Origin: an uncultured Bacteroidales bacterium
GTDB lineage: Bacteria; Bacteroidota; Bacteroidia; Bacteroidales; Bacteroidaceae
Length of the DNA stretch: 40,840 nucleotides
Assembly: GCA_902801425.1 (NCBI GenBank)
Contig: CADCIQ010000054.1
Span: forward strand, 1 to 40,840
Direction of reading: 5' to 3'
The position numbers were made by a program, and so were the translations under genes. The notes under the pieces are model-generated. The model worked only from the letters and a program-made list of their open reading frames with translations. It searched no databases and was not told where the DNA came from. How positions within the stretch are numbered: the first letter of the stretch is position 1; each line of letters starts with the position of its first letter. Positions 1-8,879 of the stretch are shown one piece after another.

Positions 1-250
1 GTCCGTATCAGACAAGTTGCTTCTCAGGAAGAGAGCCATCATAGAAACCGTAAACGACGAGCTTAAGAACATTGCCCAGATTGAACATTCAAGACACAGG
101 TGTTTTGACAATTTTATGGTAAATATGCTTGGTGTCTTAGCTGCATATTGCTTCTTCCCAAAGAAGCCTACAATAAGAGTGCAGACTGTTGATTGTTCTA
201 ATGATGGACAGACTACTTTATTCTAAAGTAAATTCGTCGAACTCACGTTA
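1..250 (+). mobile_element. right end of an IS982-like insertion sequence
   Basis: The transposase tail is followed by the putative terminal repeat at 233-250 (TTCGTCGAACTCACGTTA). The same 18 bases occur at 9447-9464, and a near-complement occurs at 9323-9340 and 40743-40760, so this sequence is a repeated end in this genome. The element abuts cobS and its last bases overlap the cobS stop codon. Confidence 0.75.
2..226 (+). CDS. IS982-family transposase, C-terminal part (cut by window edge)
   Basis: The frame is open from the first bases of the window, so the gene begins outside it; the first TTG at 17 is not a real start. The visible residues ([42 protein letters not shown]) are the typical C-terminal end of IS982-family DDE transposases, where the glutamate of the IETVND stretch is the expected last catalytic acid. 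The stop codon lies seven bases before an 18-bp terminal repeat, as usual for this compact IS family. The family call is from recognition of the conserved tail, not from a search. Confidence 0.85.
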   Translation, partial: SVSDKLLLRKRAIIETVNDELKNIAQIEHSRHRCFDNFMVNMLGVLAAYCFFPKKPTIRVQTVDCSNDGQTTLF

Positions 251-1028
251 AGTTATGAGAGAGGCTGGAGAGAGGCTGGCAAGCAAGTATTACCAAATAG
301 CAAACCATTTCTGCTAATATAAAGGTTGCTCCGCAACAATCGCCCGTATAGCCTTTTATTTGGGCTTTCATCTTTAGGAAGAGTAAGGCGCAAGTGATAG
401 TCGCTCCTGCTATTCCTGCGAGGAGAGGGAGAAAGAAATCATTCGGGCAGAAAAGAACTATCGGGAGAATACCGGCTGCAAAGCTTGCAAGTTTCTCGTA
501 GAGCGGTACCTTAGCGTAGATAAGTTTGTTCTTTGCCTCTTCCTCTTTTCGTGCGTATGGGAGAAAATAGATTATTGTGGAGGAGAGGAACTTGCAGATG
601 CTATCCACCATAATAAAAATGAGAGGATTCTGACAGGTGGTCTGCAAGGCAAGTATGGTGTTATACATCACCAGATAATATATTATCAAGGCAAGAACGC
701 CGTAGGTGCCTATGTGTGAGTCTTTCATTATTTCAAGGGTTCGCTCGCGTGTCGCCCCCCCTCCAAAACCGTCGAAAAAATCGGCAAACCCATCCTCGTG
801 CAAGGCTCCTGTTATGAGTATGCGCGAGATTAAGGCGGCTATAACGGCAAGCGACAAAGGCATGATCATTTGGGCGAGCCAGAAGACTAAAGCCATTATG
901 CCACCTGTTAGCCAACCAACTACCGGCCAGAGAGGTACTACCTGTTCATAATACTTCTTTGGTACGTTGGCTAAGCGCCAGAAAGGTAGGCGTGTGAAGA
1001 AAATTAGGGCTGCAAGGATTCGATACAT
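243..1028 (-). CDS. cobS: adenosylcobinamide-GDP ribazoletransferase (cobalamin synthase) CobS
   Basis: CobS joins adenosylcobinamide-GDP to alpha-ribazole or its phosphate, the last assembly step of cobalamin, in the inner membrane. The 261-residue protein has the family length and several hydrophobic segments. The signature GALHEDGFADFFDGFGGG lies around residues 74-91 and is followed by EIMKDSHIGTYG, the Mg/substrate-binding region. It is the last gene of the minus-strand operon, four bases downstream of cobU/cobT. The final codons (Leu-Thr-stop) are read out of the inverted terminal repeat of the adjacent IS982-like element, so the native C-terminus has probably been replaced by a few IS-encoded residues. 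Confidence 0.95.
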   Translation of the reverse strand: MYRILAALIFFTRLPFWRLANVPKKYYEQVVPLWPVVGWLTGGIMALVFWLAQMIMPLSLAVIAALISRILITGALHEDGFADFFDGFGGGATRERTLEIMKDSHIGTYGVLALIIYYLVMYNTILALQTTCQNPLIFIMVDSICKFLSSTIIYFLPYARKEEEAKNKLIYAKVPLYEKLASFAAGILPIVLFCPNDFFLPLLAGIAGATITCALLFLKMKAQIKGYTGDCCGATFILAEMVCYLVILACQPLSSLSHNLT

Positions 1029-1032
1029 AGAC

Positions 1033-2739
1033 CTAAAAGTATTTCGTTATCTCCGCATGAGAGAAATTATCCATTTCGTTAAGCATGTTTACAGCACTCT
1101 GGACTATGGGGTAGGCACAAAGGGCACCTGTACCCTCGCCAAGTCGGAGACCGAGATTCAGAAGCGGTTCTGCGTGCATAGCGTTGAGCATTAGCTTATG
1201 CCCGCACTCGTCACCACTATGGCCGAAGATAGCATAATCCATCACGTTCTTGTTGAGCTTGGATGCTGCCAACATACAGGCGGTCATGATGAAACCATCC
1301 ACGAGGATAATCATACCAAGTTCTGCTGCGCGAAGCATACCACCAACGGCACAAGCCATTTCATATCCGAAGAAATAACGGATGGTATATGCGTCATCAT
1401 GGCTTTCAGAAAGAGTTCCCAGATAGTTGTCGATACTTGCCTTTAGCACATCATACTTATGCTTAACGCCATCGGAAGAAAGCCCCGAACCTGCTCCCAC
1501 GCAATTGACGAGCGGAATGTCGAGGAAAAGGTGCATTATCACGCTTGACGGACTGGTATTGCCTATGCCCATCTCTCCAAAACTGATAATGTTACAACCC
1601 TCTTTGTGACATGCCTCTACCTGTTCTGCGCCTATGGCAAGACATCTGTCAAATTCTTCCTGAGTCATAGCCGGCTCATGAAGGAAATTGCGTGTGCCGT
1701 AGCCCACCTTCCTTTGTATGATGTGCGGATATTTCTCCGCAGGAAAATCATAATCCACACCAGCATCAACCACAAGGAGTTTGAAGCTATGCTGACGACA
1801 GAACATATTTACGCCTCCGCCACCCTTTCCGTAGTTTATCATCTGTTGCCAAGTGACCTCACGAGGCGAAAATGATACGCCTTCACGCTCTATTCCGTGG
1901 TCGCCTCCGAATAGGATATGACAAGGGTGCGTGAGCTTTGGCGATAGCGTTTGCTGGATAAGTCCAATCTGTAGGGCAAGCGACTCAAGTCTGCCGAGCG
2001 AACCCTTCGGCTTGTTGAGGTTGTCGATTTTGGATTGGAGGGAAGAAGAGAAGCACAGCCCCTCACCCGTCCTACGGACACCCTCTCCCCAAGGGGCGAG
2101 GGAAAAATTACCTTTTATCGCTTGTGAGGATTCCTTTGAAGGATCATTTGTAACTTTTTCCTCGCCCCTTGGGGAGAGGATGCCCGAAGGGCAGGTGAGG
2201 GGCTGTGGCTCTTTTATCTTCATCGCCACCCCTGAAACCATCATTATCACCTCATCTGCTTTCTGGGCAATATACTGGTTAAACCAGCCCATAAGGTCGG
2301 TGAAGCGTCGTTGTACGGCATTCGCGCTAACACCTCCCAGTCCTATCTCGTTGGTGACGAAAATGAAAGTCGCATCTTGTGAGGTGAATCTATCAAACTC
2401 GTCCTTTAGCTCAGCAAGAGTCTTATCCACATCGGGAAGTTCATCACCTTTTGAGTCGCGGAAGAAGAAATTTGTAGCCCAAAGCGTGCAACAGTCTATC
2501 AGCACCACCTTTCCACTAACATCATATTTACTAAGATATAGCTCTTCCTCTATGTTCGTCCAGTTAGGTCCGCGACGTGCCTGATGCCTCGCCACACGCT
2601 CACGAAACTCATCATCCCATATATGAGCCGTAGCCATATATACAGGAGTAGGACTGAGCGATAATGCCAGTTCCTCAGCCTTCGTGCTCTTTCCTGAGCG
2701 TTGACCGCCAGTTATGAGATAGATAGTCCTGTTTGTCAT
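1033..2739 (-). CDS. cobU-cobT: fused CobU kinase/guanylyltransferase and CobT phosphoribosyltransferase
   Basis: Residues 1-176 are CobU, which phosphorylates adenosylcobinamide and attaches GMP: P-loop [10 protein letters not shown] at 10-19 and the RVARHQARR segment with the His that carries GMP in the family. Residues about 235-568 are CobT, which makes alpha-ribazole phosphate from nicotinate mononucleotide and dimethylbenzimidazole: [23 protein letters not shown] and the catalytic-glutamate motif LRLGEGTGA near residue 535. These are normally separate genes. The joint (about residues 178-228) is a complete family-B inverted-repeat element read through in frame. Both domains look intact. 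ATG start with cbiB just upstream. Confidence 0.93.
   Translation of the reverse strand: MTNRTIYLITGGQRSGKSTKAEELALSLSPTPVYMATAHIWDDEFRERVARHQARRGPNWTNIEEELYLSKYDVSGKVVLIDCCTLWATNFFFRDSKGDELPDVDKTLAELKDEFDRFTSQDATFIFVTNEIGLGGVSANAVQRRFTDLMGWFNQYIAQKADEVIMMVSGVAMKIKEPQPLTCPSGILSPRGEEKVTNDPSKESSQAIKGNFSLAPWGEGVRRTGEGLCFSSSLQSKIDNLNKPKGSLGRLESLALQIGLIQQTLSPKLTHPCHILFGGDHGIEREGVSFSPREVTWQQMINYGKGGGGVNMFCRQHSFKLLVVDAGVDYDFPAEKYPHIIQRKVGYGTRNFLHEPAMTQEEFDRCLAIGAEQVEACHKEGCNIISFGEMGIGNTSPSSVIMHLFLDIPLVNCVGAGSGLSSDGVKHKYDVLKASIDNYLGTLSESHDDAYTIRYFFGYEMACAVGGMLRAAELGMIILVDGFIMTACMLAASKLNKNVMDYAIFGHSGDECGHKLMLNAMHAEPLLNLGLRLGEGTGALCAYPIVQSAVNMLNEMDNFSHAEITKYF
2056..2205. repeat. family B inverted-repeat doublet, copy 1 (in cobU/cobT joint)
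   Basis: Arms at 2056-2102 and 2160-2205 are near-perfect inverted copies about 46 nt long around a 57-nt spacer. Each arm also folds on itself around CTCTCCCCAAGGGGCGAG. On the minus strand the element is translated as [16 protein letters not shown] ... [16 protein letters not shown], which belongs to neither CobU nor CobT. Confidence 0.9.
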
Positions 2740-2774
2740 TAGTTTAGTGTTTAGAGTTTAGGGGTTAGGGTTAA
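2740..2774. repeat. family E heptamer-like repeat
   Basis: Degenerate GTTTAG/GGTTAGG units fill the gap between cobU/cobT and cbiB. The cbiB stop codon and its last residues (TLTPKL) are read from this repeat. Confidence 0.6.
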
Positions 2775-3698
2775 TATCGCGCAAATTCCAACCGCCAGAA
2801 CCTCCGCCAACAGGCACACAAGGATGCTTTTCTTCATATCATTGGTGGTAAGCTCACGTTCGTTTGTACCTATATATGGCTTGTAGAAATACTCGCCAAA
2901 GTAGTTGTGCGGACCTCCGAAACGGCAGTTGAGAATGCCTGCAAGGGCAGCTTCTGGCCAACCGCTATTCGGGGATGCGTGTTGTGGTCCGAAATGGAAG
3001 ACGAAGCGAAGCAACCGCCATTTATTCCATATTGGTGCAACGATAATCATCAATAGGGCTGTTAGGCGTGCCGGGATATAGTTGGCGATGTCATCAATAT
3101 GTGCAGCCCAGCATCCGAAATCCTTGTAACGCTCATTCTGATAGCCGACCATAGAGTCAAAAGTGTTGATGAGCTTGTAGGTCAGCATTCCTGGTACTCC
3201 AAATATGGCGTACCAGAAGAGAGGGGCGATAACGCCGTCGCTAAGGTTTTCTGCAAGAGTCTCAAGGGCGGCTGTGCGTATCTCCTGTGGGGAAAGTTCG
3301 CTCGTATCTCGTCCTACTATTCTTGCCACCTGTCGTCGTCCGTCCTCAGTACTTCGGTCAACAGCCTCGAAAACCATTCTCACCTCTTTGCGAAGCGTGT
3401 GTCCTGCAAGGCAATAGAATATGAGTATCGCGTTTATTGCCAGAGCTATATAGGGATGCAAAGGCAGAAAATTTAGCAAAGCCCAAGAGATGCCGAATAG
3501 TAACGCTATACTGAAGCATACAAAGATAGCTCCTTTTAACTTGCGATGCCTGTCCTTATTCAACCGTTTCTCGCCCATCGCTATCCATTTTCCGAACCAT
3601 ACGATAGGATGTGGCAACCTTTGTGGGTCGCCAAAGATAAGGTCGAGGAACCAACCTAAGGCTAATGCCATTCCACTATGTCCTATCAATGTTTCCAT
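2751..3698 (-). CDS. cbiB: adenosylcobinamide-phosphate synthase CbiB
   Basis: CbiB attaches aminopropanol phosphate (from CobD) to adenosylcobyric acid in the membrane. The 315-residue protein starts with [18 protein letters not shown] and carries [35 protein letters not shown] and the [14 protein letters not shown] segment, all typical of the family, with several membrane segments. Its start overlaps the end of cobD by 13 bases, consistent with translational coupling. The C-terminal residues come from a family E repeat, so the tail is not native. Confidence 0.96.
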   Translation of the reverse strand: METLIGHSGMALALGWFLDLIFGDPQRLPHPIVWFGKWIAMGEKRLNKDRHRKLKGAIFVCFSIALLFGISWALLNFLPLHPYIALAINAILIFYCLAGHTLRKEVRMVFEAVDRSTEDGRRQVARIVGRDTSELSPQEIRTAALETLAENLSDGVIAPLFWYAIFGVPGMLTYKLINTFDSMVGYQNERYKDFGCWAAHIDDIANYIPARLTALLMIIVAPIWNKWRLLRFVFHFGPQHASPNSGWPEAALAGILNCRFGGPHNYFGEYFYKPYIGTNERELTTNDMKKSILVCLLAEVLAVGICAILTLTPKL

Positions 3699-4756
3699 TC
3701 TTTTAGTATGTTGAGTAGATGGGTGTTTTCTTCAAAAGTTTGTACGGCAATCCTGAAATGATGCTCATCCAGCCCTTGGAAGTTGCTTGCATCTCGGATT
3801 AGTATTCCGTGATTGTTGGCAAGGAAATCCTTGAGTTCAGAGGCTGTGGTGCCCTCAATCCTGCAAAGGAGGATATGCGTATCGCTTGGATAGACGGTAA
3901 TCCCGTCAATAGCAGACAGCTCCCTCGCCATTCGTTCTCGCTCTGCCATAAGGGCTGGGAGGTCAAGGGCATAGTCATTTCTATGAGCGAGAAGATAATG
4001 AGCCGCCTCTATTGCGAGTTGGTTTACTGCCCACGGCATCCTGCATTTCCTTATGCGAGAAAGGAGAGAGGCAGAACCTGTAATATAGCCGATACGAAGT
4101 CCCGGAATGGCAAATTCCTTAGTCATAGAGTGAAGGAGAATGACATTTGGAAATTGATTCCTGCATCCAATCAACGGCTCTTTCGTGAATGGTGCATAAC
4201 TCTCGTCAATAACGAAAATGATATTCGGATGAGAGACTATTGCAGATTCGAGAATATCCTTCGGAATTACCTGTCCTGTAGGGTTGTTGGGGTTGCAGAG
4301 CCAGAGTAAGAAGCCCCCCAGCCCCCCAAGGGGGAGTTCTTTAGATAGTAAAAGTTCCTTCAGTAACGTATCCCATTTTGAGGGATCTGTAGTATATAAC
4401 AAACTCCCCCTTGGGGGGCTGGGGGGCTTTTGATATTGTTTACACGCATCCTCATATTCCGTAAATGTGGGTTGAAGAATAAGTGAGGATGCTTGTGCAA
4501 ATGCCTGAGCTATAAGGTATATCGCCTCGGTAGCTCCATTTGTCACAATCACATTTTCCGGCGAGAGATTATGAAGAGTGGCAATCTCCTTTTCAAGTTC
4601 GGAAGGGGTAGGCTGCGGATAGTTACGGATACAATCCATTCTGCTGGCAAGATTGGCATAAAGTCCATCGTGACAGAAATGGTTATAGACATTAGAACTG
4701 AAGTTTATCCTAATGTCCTTGTATTTGTATATGTCGTCTCCGTGGCCAGTAAGCAT
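3686..4756 (-). CDS. cobD: threonine-phosphate decarboxylase-like PLP enzyme CobD
   Basis: A fold-type I PLP enzyme related to histidinol-phosphate aminotransferase. Between cobQ and cbiB it most likely decarboxylates L-threonine O-3-phosphate to aminopropanol phosphate. Visible motifs: TNGATEAI (72-79), CNPNNPTG (154-161), VIDESY with the PLP-contacting Asp near 184, and SMTKEF with the Schiff-base Lys near 213, then PGLRIGY. Residues about 110-148 are a family C inverted-repeat element translated in frame between QYQ and LWLCNPNNPTG. The insertion is next to the cofactor pocket, so activity should be tested. Confidence 0.88.
   Translation of the reverse strand: MLTGHGDDIYKYKDIRINFSSNVYNHFCHDGLYANLASRMDCIRNYPQPTPSELEKEIATLHNLSPENVIVTNGATEAIYLIAQAFAQASSLILQPTFTEYEDACKQYQKPPSPPRGSLLYTTDPSKWDTLLKELLLSKELPLGGLGGFLLWLCNPNNPTGQVIPKDILESAIVSHPNIIFVIDESYAPFTKEPLIGCRNQFPNVILLHSMTKEFAIPGLRIGYITGSASLLSRIRKCRMPWAVNQLAIEAAHYLLAHRNDYALDLPALMAERERMARELSAIDGITVYPSDTHILLCRIEGTTASELKDFLANNHGILIRDASNFQGLDEHHFRIAVQTFEENTHLLNILKEWKH
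4312..4428. repeat. family C inverted-repeat doublet, copy 1 (inside cobD)
   Basis: About 30-nt arms (AGCCCCCCAGCCCCCCAAGG type and its complement) surround a spacer. The arm tips form a CCCCCAAGGGGG hairpin. The spacer is recognisably similar to that of copy 2 at 13932-14041 (TTTAGATA near the left arm, GAGGGA and TATATAA near the right), so the whole unit, not just the arms, is repeated. Confidence 0.88.
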
Positions 4757-4775
4757 TTTTGAAATAGAGAAGAGC

Positions 4776-4920
4776 GGCCTCTCCCCCCGCCCTCCCCCGT
4801 AGGGAGGGAGCCGGAAGGCGAAGGGGGGCAGTTCAAATATTCTTTATTTTAAGATTCGTTCTTAATTAACTTGTAGGCTCTCCGGCTCCCTCCCTACGGG
4901 GGAGGGCGGGGGGAGAGGCC
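4776..4920. repeat. family A inverted-repeat doublet, copy 1 (cobQ 3' end)
   Basis: Arms 4776-4814 and 4882-4920 are perfect 39-nt inverted copies around a 67-nt spacer. Each arm contains its own hairpin (CCCTCC-CTAC-GGGGGAGGG type). The right arm and part of the spacer encode the last residues of CobQ (ASPPALPRREGAGEPTS and stop). The rest lies between cobQ and cobD. Confidence 0.95.
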
Positions 4921-6419
4921 ATAATCTCGTAAAGTTTATCTATATCCACATACTTCCTCATATGATCTGCAAGAAGGTCATACTGCCGATCCTTGAACTC
5001 TTCGTATGTCTCATTTTTTATTTGCTTTTCGGTATTCTCCGCCTTGCCTTTGAGAATGAACTCAATAACCGAAGGATTGTCAAGGAAGCCATGTATGTAT
5101 GTGCCGATGCAGTTGCCGTGTTGGGTGATGGGTGTTGGGTGTTGGCTGTTGGCTGTTTGCCTTTCGCATTCCGGCTCCCTCCCTACGGGGGAGGGCGGGG
5201 GGAGAGGCCCCATCCTCGTTTGTCCCTGATGTATCTCATACCCCTTGCACATCTTACCCTCAAACTCGAACTCCACCTGCTTGGTGGTCTTCTCCGCAGT
5301 CATTACGGTTGAGATATTCAGAAGTCCCAAGCCAGGAAGCTGTGGAATACTGCCCTCAATACCGTCAGGATCGGAAATGGTCTGCCCGAGCATCTGATAA
5401 CCTCCGCAGATACCTATTACGAGAGTGCCGTTCCTATGAGCGCGAATGATAGCCTGTGCCACTCCGTTTCTTCTCAGTTCGTAGAGGTCGTCAAGGGTAG
5501 CCTTAGTACCGGGGATGATAATGATGTCGGCCTTCTCGAAATCCTTTATGTTATTGGTATAGAAGAGATTCACACGCTCGTCACGCTCAAGTACGTTGAA
5601 ATCCGTGAAGTTACTGATATGCCTCAATAGCACCACGGCTATGTTCACCTTGCCTTGCTGAAGAGAGCGATGTTTCTGCTCAAGCTCCACGCTGTCCTCC
5701 TCCTCTATAACTATATCCTTGAACATCGGAACAACACCAAGCACGGGTACTCCGCAGAGTTCCTCAAGCATCTTCCTGCCCGATTCAAACAATCGCAAAT
5801 CACCACGGAACTTATTCACAATGATGCCCTTGATGCGTGCCTTGTCTTCTGTTGTCTGCAACATTATACTTCCGTATGTACTTGCAAAAACTCCACCTCT
5901 ATCTATGTCTGCCACAAGAATCACATCCGCATTTGCATGACGAGCCATAGGCATATTCACAAGGTCGGAATCTCGAAGGTTTATCTCCGAAACGCTACCC
6001 GCACCCTCCATTACTATCGGGTTGTATCTTGCAGAAAGTCGGTCGAAAGCCTCACAAACGGCATGTCGCAATTCCTCGCGCCCCTCCTTGCGGAAATAGT
6101 CGTATGCCGAGCGGTTTCCTATAGGCTTTCCGTTGAGCACCACCTGAGTGGTATGCTCGGAGTTAGGTTTCAGAAGAAGCGGATTCATATCTGTATGGCA
6201 AGGCACACGGGCAGCCTCTGCCTGAACTGCCTGAGCACGACCAATCTCAAGGCCCTCGGGAGTGGCATACGAGTTGAGTGCCATGTTCTGGGCCTTGAAA
6301 GGGGCAGGAGAATATCCGTCTTGCAGGAAGATTCGGCATAATGCCGTAGCTATCACGCTCTTACCTACATCGCTTCCTGTCCCCACCAACATTATGGGGT
6401 GAAGTCTGTTCAATTTCAA
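4866..6419 (-). CDS. cobQ: cobyric acid synthase CobQ/CbiP
   Basis: CobQ amidates four side chains of adenosylcobyrinate a,c-diamide using glutamine and ATP. The N-terminal dethiobiotin-synthetase-like domain begins with VGTGSDVGKS and contains FKAQNMALNS and EGAGSVSEINL. The C-terminal glutamine amidotransferase domain has the nucleophile Cys in IGICGGYQMLGQ and the His in THGFLD-like YIHGFLDN. The start is TTG at 6419, with an alternative ATG at 6392 just before VGTGSDV. Two repeats are translated in frame: a family E plus solo family A stretch before GNCIGTYIHGFL, and a family A arm forming the C-terminus. It heads the operon. Confidence 0.95.
   Translation of the reverse strand: MKLNRLHPIMLVGTGSDVGKSVIATALCRIFLQDGYSPAPFKAQNMALNSYATPEGLEIGRAQAVQAEAARVPCHTDMNPLLLKPNSEHTTQVVLNGKPIGNRSAYDYFRKEGREELRHAVCEAFDRLSARYNPIVMEGAGSVSEINLRDSDLVNMPMARHANADVILVADIDRGGVFASTYGSIMLQTTEDKARIKGIIVNKFRGDLRLFESGRKMLEELCGVPVLGVVPMFKDIVIEEEDSVELEQKHRSLQQGKVNIAVVLLRHISNFTDFNVLERDERVNLFYTNNIKDFEKADIIIIPGTKATLDDLYELRRNGVAQAIIRAHRNGTLVIGICGGYQMLGQTISDPDGIEGSIPQLPGLGLLNISTVMTAEKTTKQVEFEFEGKMCKGYEIHQGQTRMGPLPPPSPVGREPECERQTANSQHPTPITQHGNCIGTYIHGFLDNPSVIEFILKGKAENTEKQIKNETYEEFKDRQYDLLADHMRKYVDIDKLYEIMASPPALPRREGAGEPTS
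5119..5158. repeat. family E repeat inside cobQ
   Basis: Tandem GTTGGGT/GTTGGCT units next to the solo family A arm. On the minus strand they encode ANSQHPTPITQHG, which interrupts the amidotransferase domain just before the catalytic-His strand. The same kind of repeat is found in the symporter gene. Confidence 0.6.
5171..5209. repeat. solo family A arm inside cobQ
   Basis: A 39-nt arm without an inverted partner, read on the minus strand as PLPPPSPVGREPE. Its left flank (CTTTCGCATTCCGG) resembles the spacer end of the doublets at 11742 and 13338, so it may be a half-element left by loss of the other arm. Confidence 0.9.
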
Positions 6420-6428
6420 TTCTATTTA

Positions 6429-6560
6429 GTAAATGAAAAGTGAAAAATGAAAAATAATAAAATACAGGTTAGTATTTCTCGCTTGAGACTTGTGATAAAG
6501 CCCTTTGTCTGAAAAGCGTATCTTGTATTTTTCATTTTCCACTTTTCATTTTTCACTTAT
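6429..6560. repeat. family F AT-rich inverted-repeat doublet, copy 1
   Basis: The left part (6429-6473) is built of TGAAAAATGAAAAAT units ending in AATACAGGTTA. The right part (6522-6560) is the inverted counterpart, starting CTTGTATTTTTCATTTT. The same architecture and the ATACAGGTTA/TACAAG inner edges recur at 35870-35974. It lies in the 5' leader of the cobQ operon. Confidence 0.75.
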
Positions 6561-6569
6561 ATTTGAATG

Positions 6570-6577
6570 CAAAAGTA
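6570..6577 (-). promoter_or_regulatory. putative promoter -7 box of the cobQ operon
   Basis: On the minus strand TACTTTTG matches the Bacteroidota TAnnTTTG consensus and is followed by GCA, about 150 bases upstream of cobQ. No clear -33 TTTG was found. The leader contains family F and no cobalamin riboswitch motifs. Confidence 0.45.
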
Positions 6578-6793
6578 GTAAAAAAATATAATAAAGCGAA
6601 AGAATTTACAAAAAATATCTATTTCTATGCCCGAATTTTATTTAACGTGAATTTATTGAACTCAATTTACTTTCTTTCTAAAAAAAGCCATTTCCCTCTC
6701 GAATTCTATTGAAAAGTGTAAAAATACAAGCAAAAAAATTGAGAAAATAAAGAAAATCGCTCGAAAAAAGCAGAAAAAGTGTTAAATTGTTTT

Positions 6794-6819
6794 TTTGTCC
6801 GACTTTTTGCGTATTTTTG
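6794..6819 (+). promoter_or_regulatory. putative promoter for the small-peptide/lipoprotein pair
   Basis: TATTTTTG at 6812-6819 fits the -7 consensus, with T-rich TTTG sequences upstream. It implies a leader of about 150 nt before the ORF at 6974. The rest of 6578-6790 is AT-rich and shows no gene. Confidence 0.5.
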
Positions 6820-6973
6820 CACGTGAAATAAATCATGCAACTCGTTTCCTAACCGCTTTTTCCAGAAAAGCATTCTTACACTATTTATCAATCCAACAAG
6901 AGTTACAGAATAAGGATGAGAGTTGTTAATCTAATAACAATCAAATTTCTAATATAACAAAAAACAAAGAACT

Positions 6974-7126
6974 ATGAAAAAGTATGAAGAACCCCAAATG
7001 AAGCTCCATGAGCTGAAGTCTGGTCAGATTATGGCTGCATCTCTTGGTAGAGCAGACACTAAGACGACTGATGTTCCAGAAAAACAGGATCTTGAAGATT
7101 TTGAAACAACAACTGTTTCATGGTAA
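6974..7126 (+). CDS. small Bacteroidales peptide of unknown function (50 aa)
   Basis: The product starts MKKYEEPQMKLHELK, continues GQIMAASLG and ends acidic. This resembles small peptides often seen beside surface-lipoprotein genes in Bacteroidales. It has a run of A/AC before the ATG as translational signal, no signal peptide and no recognised domain. It stops 16 bases before the fimbrillin-like lipoprotein and is probably co-transcribed with it. Function unknown; being a small secreted or processed peptide is possible but not shown. Confidence 0.7.
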   Translation: MKKYEEPQMKLHELKSGQIMAASLGRADTKTTDVPEKQDLEDFETTTVSW

Positions 7127-7142
7127 ATAAAATTTGAACTCT

Positions 7143-8774
7143 ATGAGAAATTATAACTATTGTATAAAGACTGCTCTCGCAGTCTTCGCTGTAGCATTGT
7201 CTGCATGTTCTTCTGACAATGACATCGTAGATAACAACTCCAACAATCAGGAAAAACCTGTTTCCGAGAAGAAGATGTCTTTCTCTGCTAATATGGATGC
7301 AGGAAACGTAACACGTACGGATTTTAACAGCAACTCTACCATTTGGGCAGAGGGTGACCAAATTAGAATCCTCAATCTTGCTACCATAACAGCTCCTGAC
7401 CAAAGTGGATATCCTATTCATGGCTATTTCACTTTAGATACACATACTGGAGGTTATACTAAAGAAGAGACTTTCACAGGAACAAAGATACAGTCAAACG
7501 GAGATGGCACAGATGAATTCTATGCTTACTATCCTCACTCTACAAAAGCTGCTATTGAAACTGTTACAGCAGGTTCCAATGTAGGTCACAAATTTATCAC
7601 CCAAAAAGGTGAAGTGCCTACTGTACAAACTGCTATGAATGGAACATACGATCAGTCTTTGCATTTTATGACCGCATTTTCCAACAACTCTACTTTTACT
7701 TTCAAGAATGTATGTGCGCTTTTGAAAATCACGCTTACAAACTCGAATATAAGCAGAATAAAGGTAATTGCTAATCCTACATTCAAGAATAAAAGCGTAT
7801 ACAATAAAGAATTTGTATATACAAACATTGCAGGAACATTTGAAGCTGCCATAGTAAATAGTGATGGTACGTCAACTCTGAAAGCGACAGACACCAATAA
7901 TAAGACCTACGTTGAATTGCGTGCGGCTGGTGACGGAGGTAGTGCAAATACCGTTATTGGTGATGGAACTTACTATATGGTTGTTCTGCCTGTAGCGATT
8001 TCTAATGGTTTCACGCTAACTCTTGAAACTTCTGATGGTAACACTATCTATCAGCGAGTAAATACTAAAACAACTTCATTTGAGAGAAACAAGATGTATG
8101 ATCTTGGCACATACGATTGTTCTTCTACACCAACAGGCATGACTGCCCTTACCGATGTAGTTGACCTTGATTTGCCTTCTGGCACACTTTGGGCTACAAA
8201 GAACATAAATAAAAATGGTTCTTTAGTTAGTTCAATATATACAGTAGGCGATTATTTCTCTTGGGGTAAAGATAGTTTTACAGGTATAGCTTTTTACGGC
8301 TCTGTACCAAGTCGCACAAATAATACTCTTAATAGTCAGTATGATTGGGCATATACCCATGACAATAGATATTGTATGCCTGTTTATGCTCAGATATATG
8401 AGTTCTATAATCATTTCCCTGATGCGAATAAAAAATCTTATTCAGGAAATGACGTCACAAATAAAGGTGCAGAGTTTACAGCACCAACAGGTACGGGAAG
8501 AACTATATGGCTACCTTACGGAGGACATTATTATTTAGGCGTCACAGGAGTGAGTGCCAGTGGTTCTCAGGGAGACTATTGGAGCCGTACTTATTACGGC
8601 AAGAATGGCTTAAACGATATTGCCTTATGTCTTGATTTGATACATAGTAACAACATTCCTATTTTGAATTCACATAGTGGTTTGGACTTCGCCGGAGAAT
8701 GGGTGGATGATGTTGTTACTGGTCGTCCAATTCGTCCTGTTGTAACAAATACAAGTATTGCTCCAATCTATTAA
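7143..8774 (+). CDS. fimbrillin-like lipoprotein with C-terminal FISUMP-type domain
   Basis: The ATG at 7143 follows the previous stop closely; the upstream TTG at 7134 is less likely. The N-terminus is a lipoprotein signal ending in ALSACSSDND, with Asp after the lipid-bearing Cys. The first half (FSANMDAGNVTRTDF, IWAEGDQIRI, YMVVLPV) resembles fimbrillin-family surface proteins. The second half has DLDLPSGTLWATKNI, VGDYFSWG and WLPYGGHYY ... GRPIRPV, the pattern of FISUMP-like domains. Probably surface-exposed; ligand unknown. It is followed directly by a strong terminator. Confidence 0.8.
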   Translation: MRNYNYCIKTALAVFAVALSACSSDNDIVDNNSNNQEKPVSEKKMSFSANMDAGNVTRTDFNSNSTIWAEGDQIRILNLATITAPDQSGYPIHGYFTLDTHTGGYTKEETFTGTKIQSNGDGTDEFYAYYPHSTKAAIETVTAGSNVGHKFITQKGEVPTVQTAMNGTYDQSLHFMTAFSNNSTFTFKNVCALLKITLTNSNISRIKVIANPTFKNKSVYNKEFVYTNIAGTFEAAIVNSDGTSTLKATDTNNKTYVELRAAGDGGSANTVIGDGTYYMVVLPVAISNGFTLTLETSDGNTIYQRVNTKTTSFERNKMYDLGTYDCSSTPTGMTALTDVVDLDLPSGTLWATKNINKNGSLVSSIYTVGDYFSWGKDSFTGIAFYGSVPSRTNNTLNSQYDWAYTHDNRYCMPVYAQIYEFYNHFPDANKKSYSGNDVTNKGAEFTAPTGTGRTIWLPYGGHYYLGVTGVSASGSQGDYWSRTYYGKNGLNDIALCLDLIHSNNIPILNSHSGLDFAGEWVDDVVTGRPIRPVVTNTSIAPIY

Positions 8775-8796
8775 AATATAAACATAAATATTATTT

Positions 8797-8827
8797 CCCT
8801 ACTCCCCTCGGAGTAGGGATTTTTTTT
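8797..8827 (+). terminator. intrinsic terminator after the fimbrillin-like gene
   Basis: Perfect 9-bp stem CCCTACTCC/GGAGTAGGG with a 4-nt loop, followed by a run of eight T. Confidence 0.92.
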
Positions 8828-8879
8828 GCCCTCCTGTTTCCCACCCACATCCCAAGTATCTTCGTTCTTCCTCCGATGT

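Noticed and set aside
1931-2584. 217-codon plus-strand ORF opposite cobU/cobT
   Set aside because: Shadow frame; it is open partly because the family B element has few stops. The minus strand carries the conserved CobU and CobT motifs.
6643-6670. TAACGTGAATTTATTGAACTC as a possible IS982-type end
   Set aside because: Only the first eight bases match the repeats at 233 and 9447 well; too weak in AT-rich DNA.
6706-6891. 61-codon minus-strand ORF in the AT-rich gap
   Set aside because: Phe/Lys-rich translation of low-complexity DNA that overlaps the predicted promoter of the plus-strand genes.
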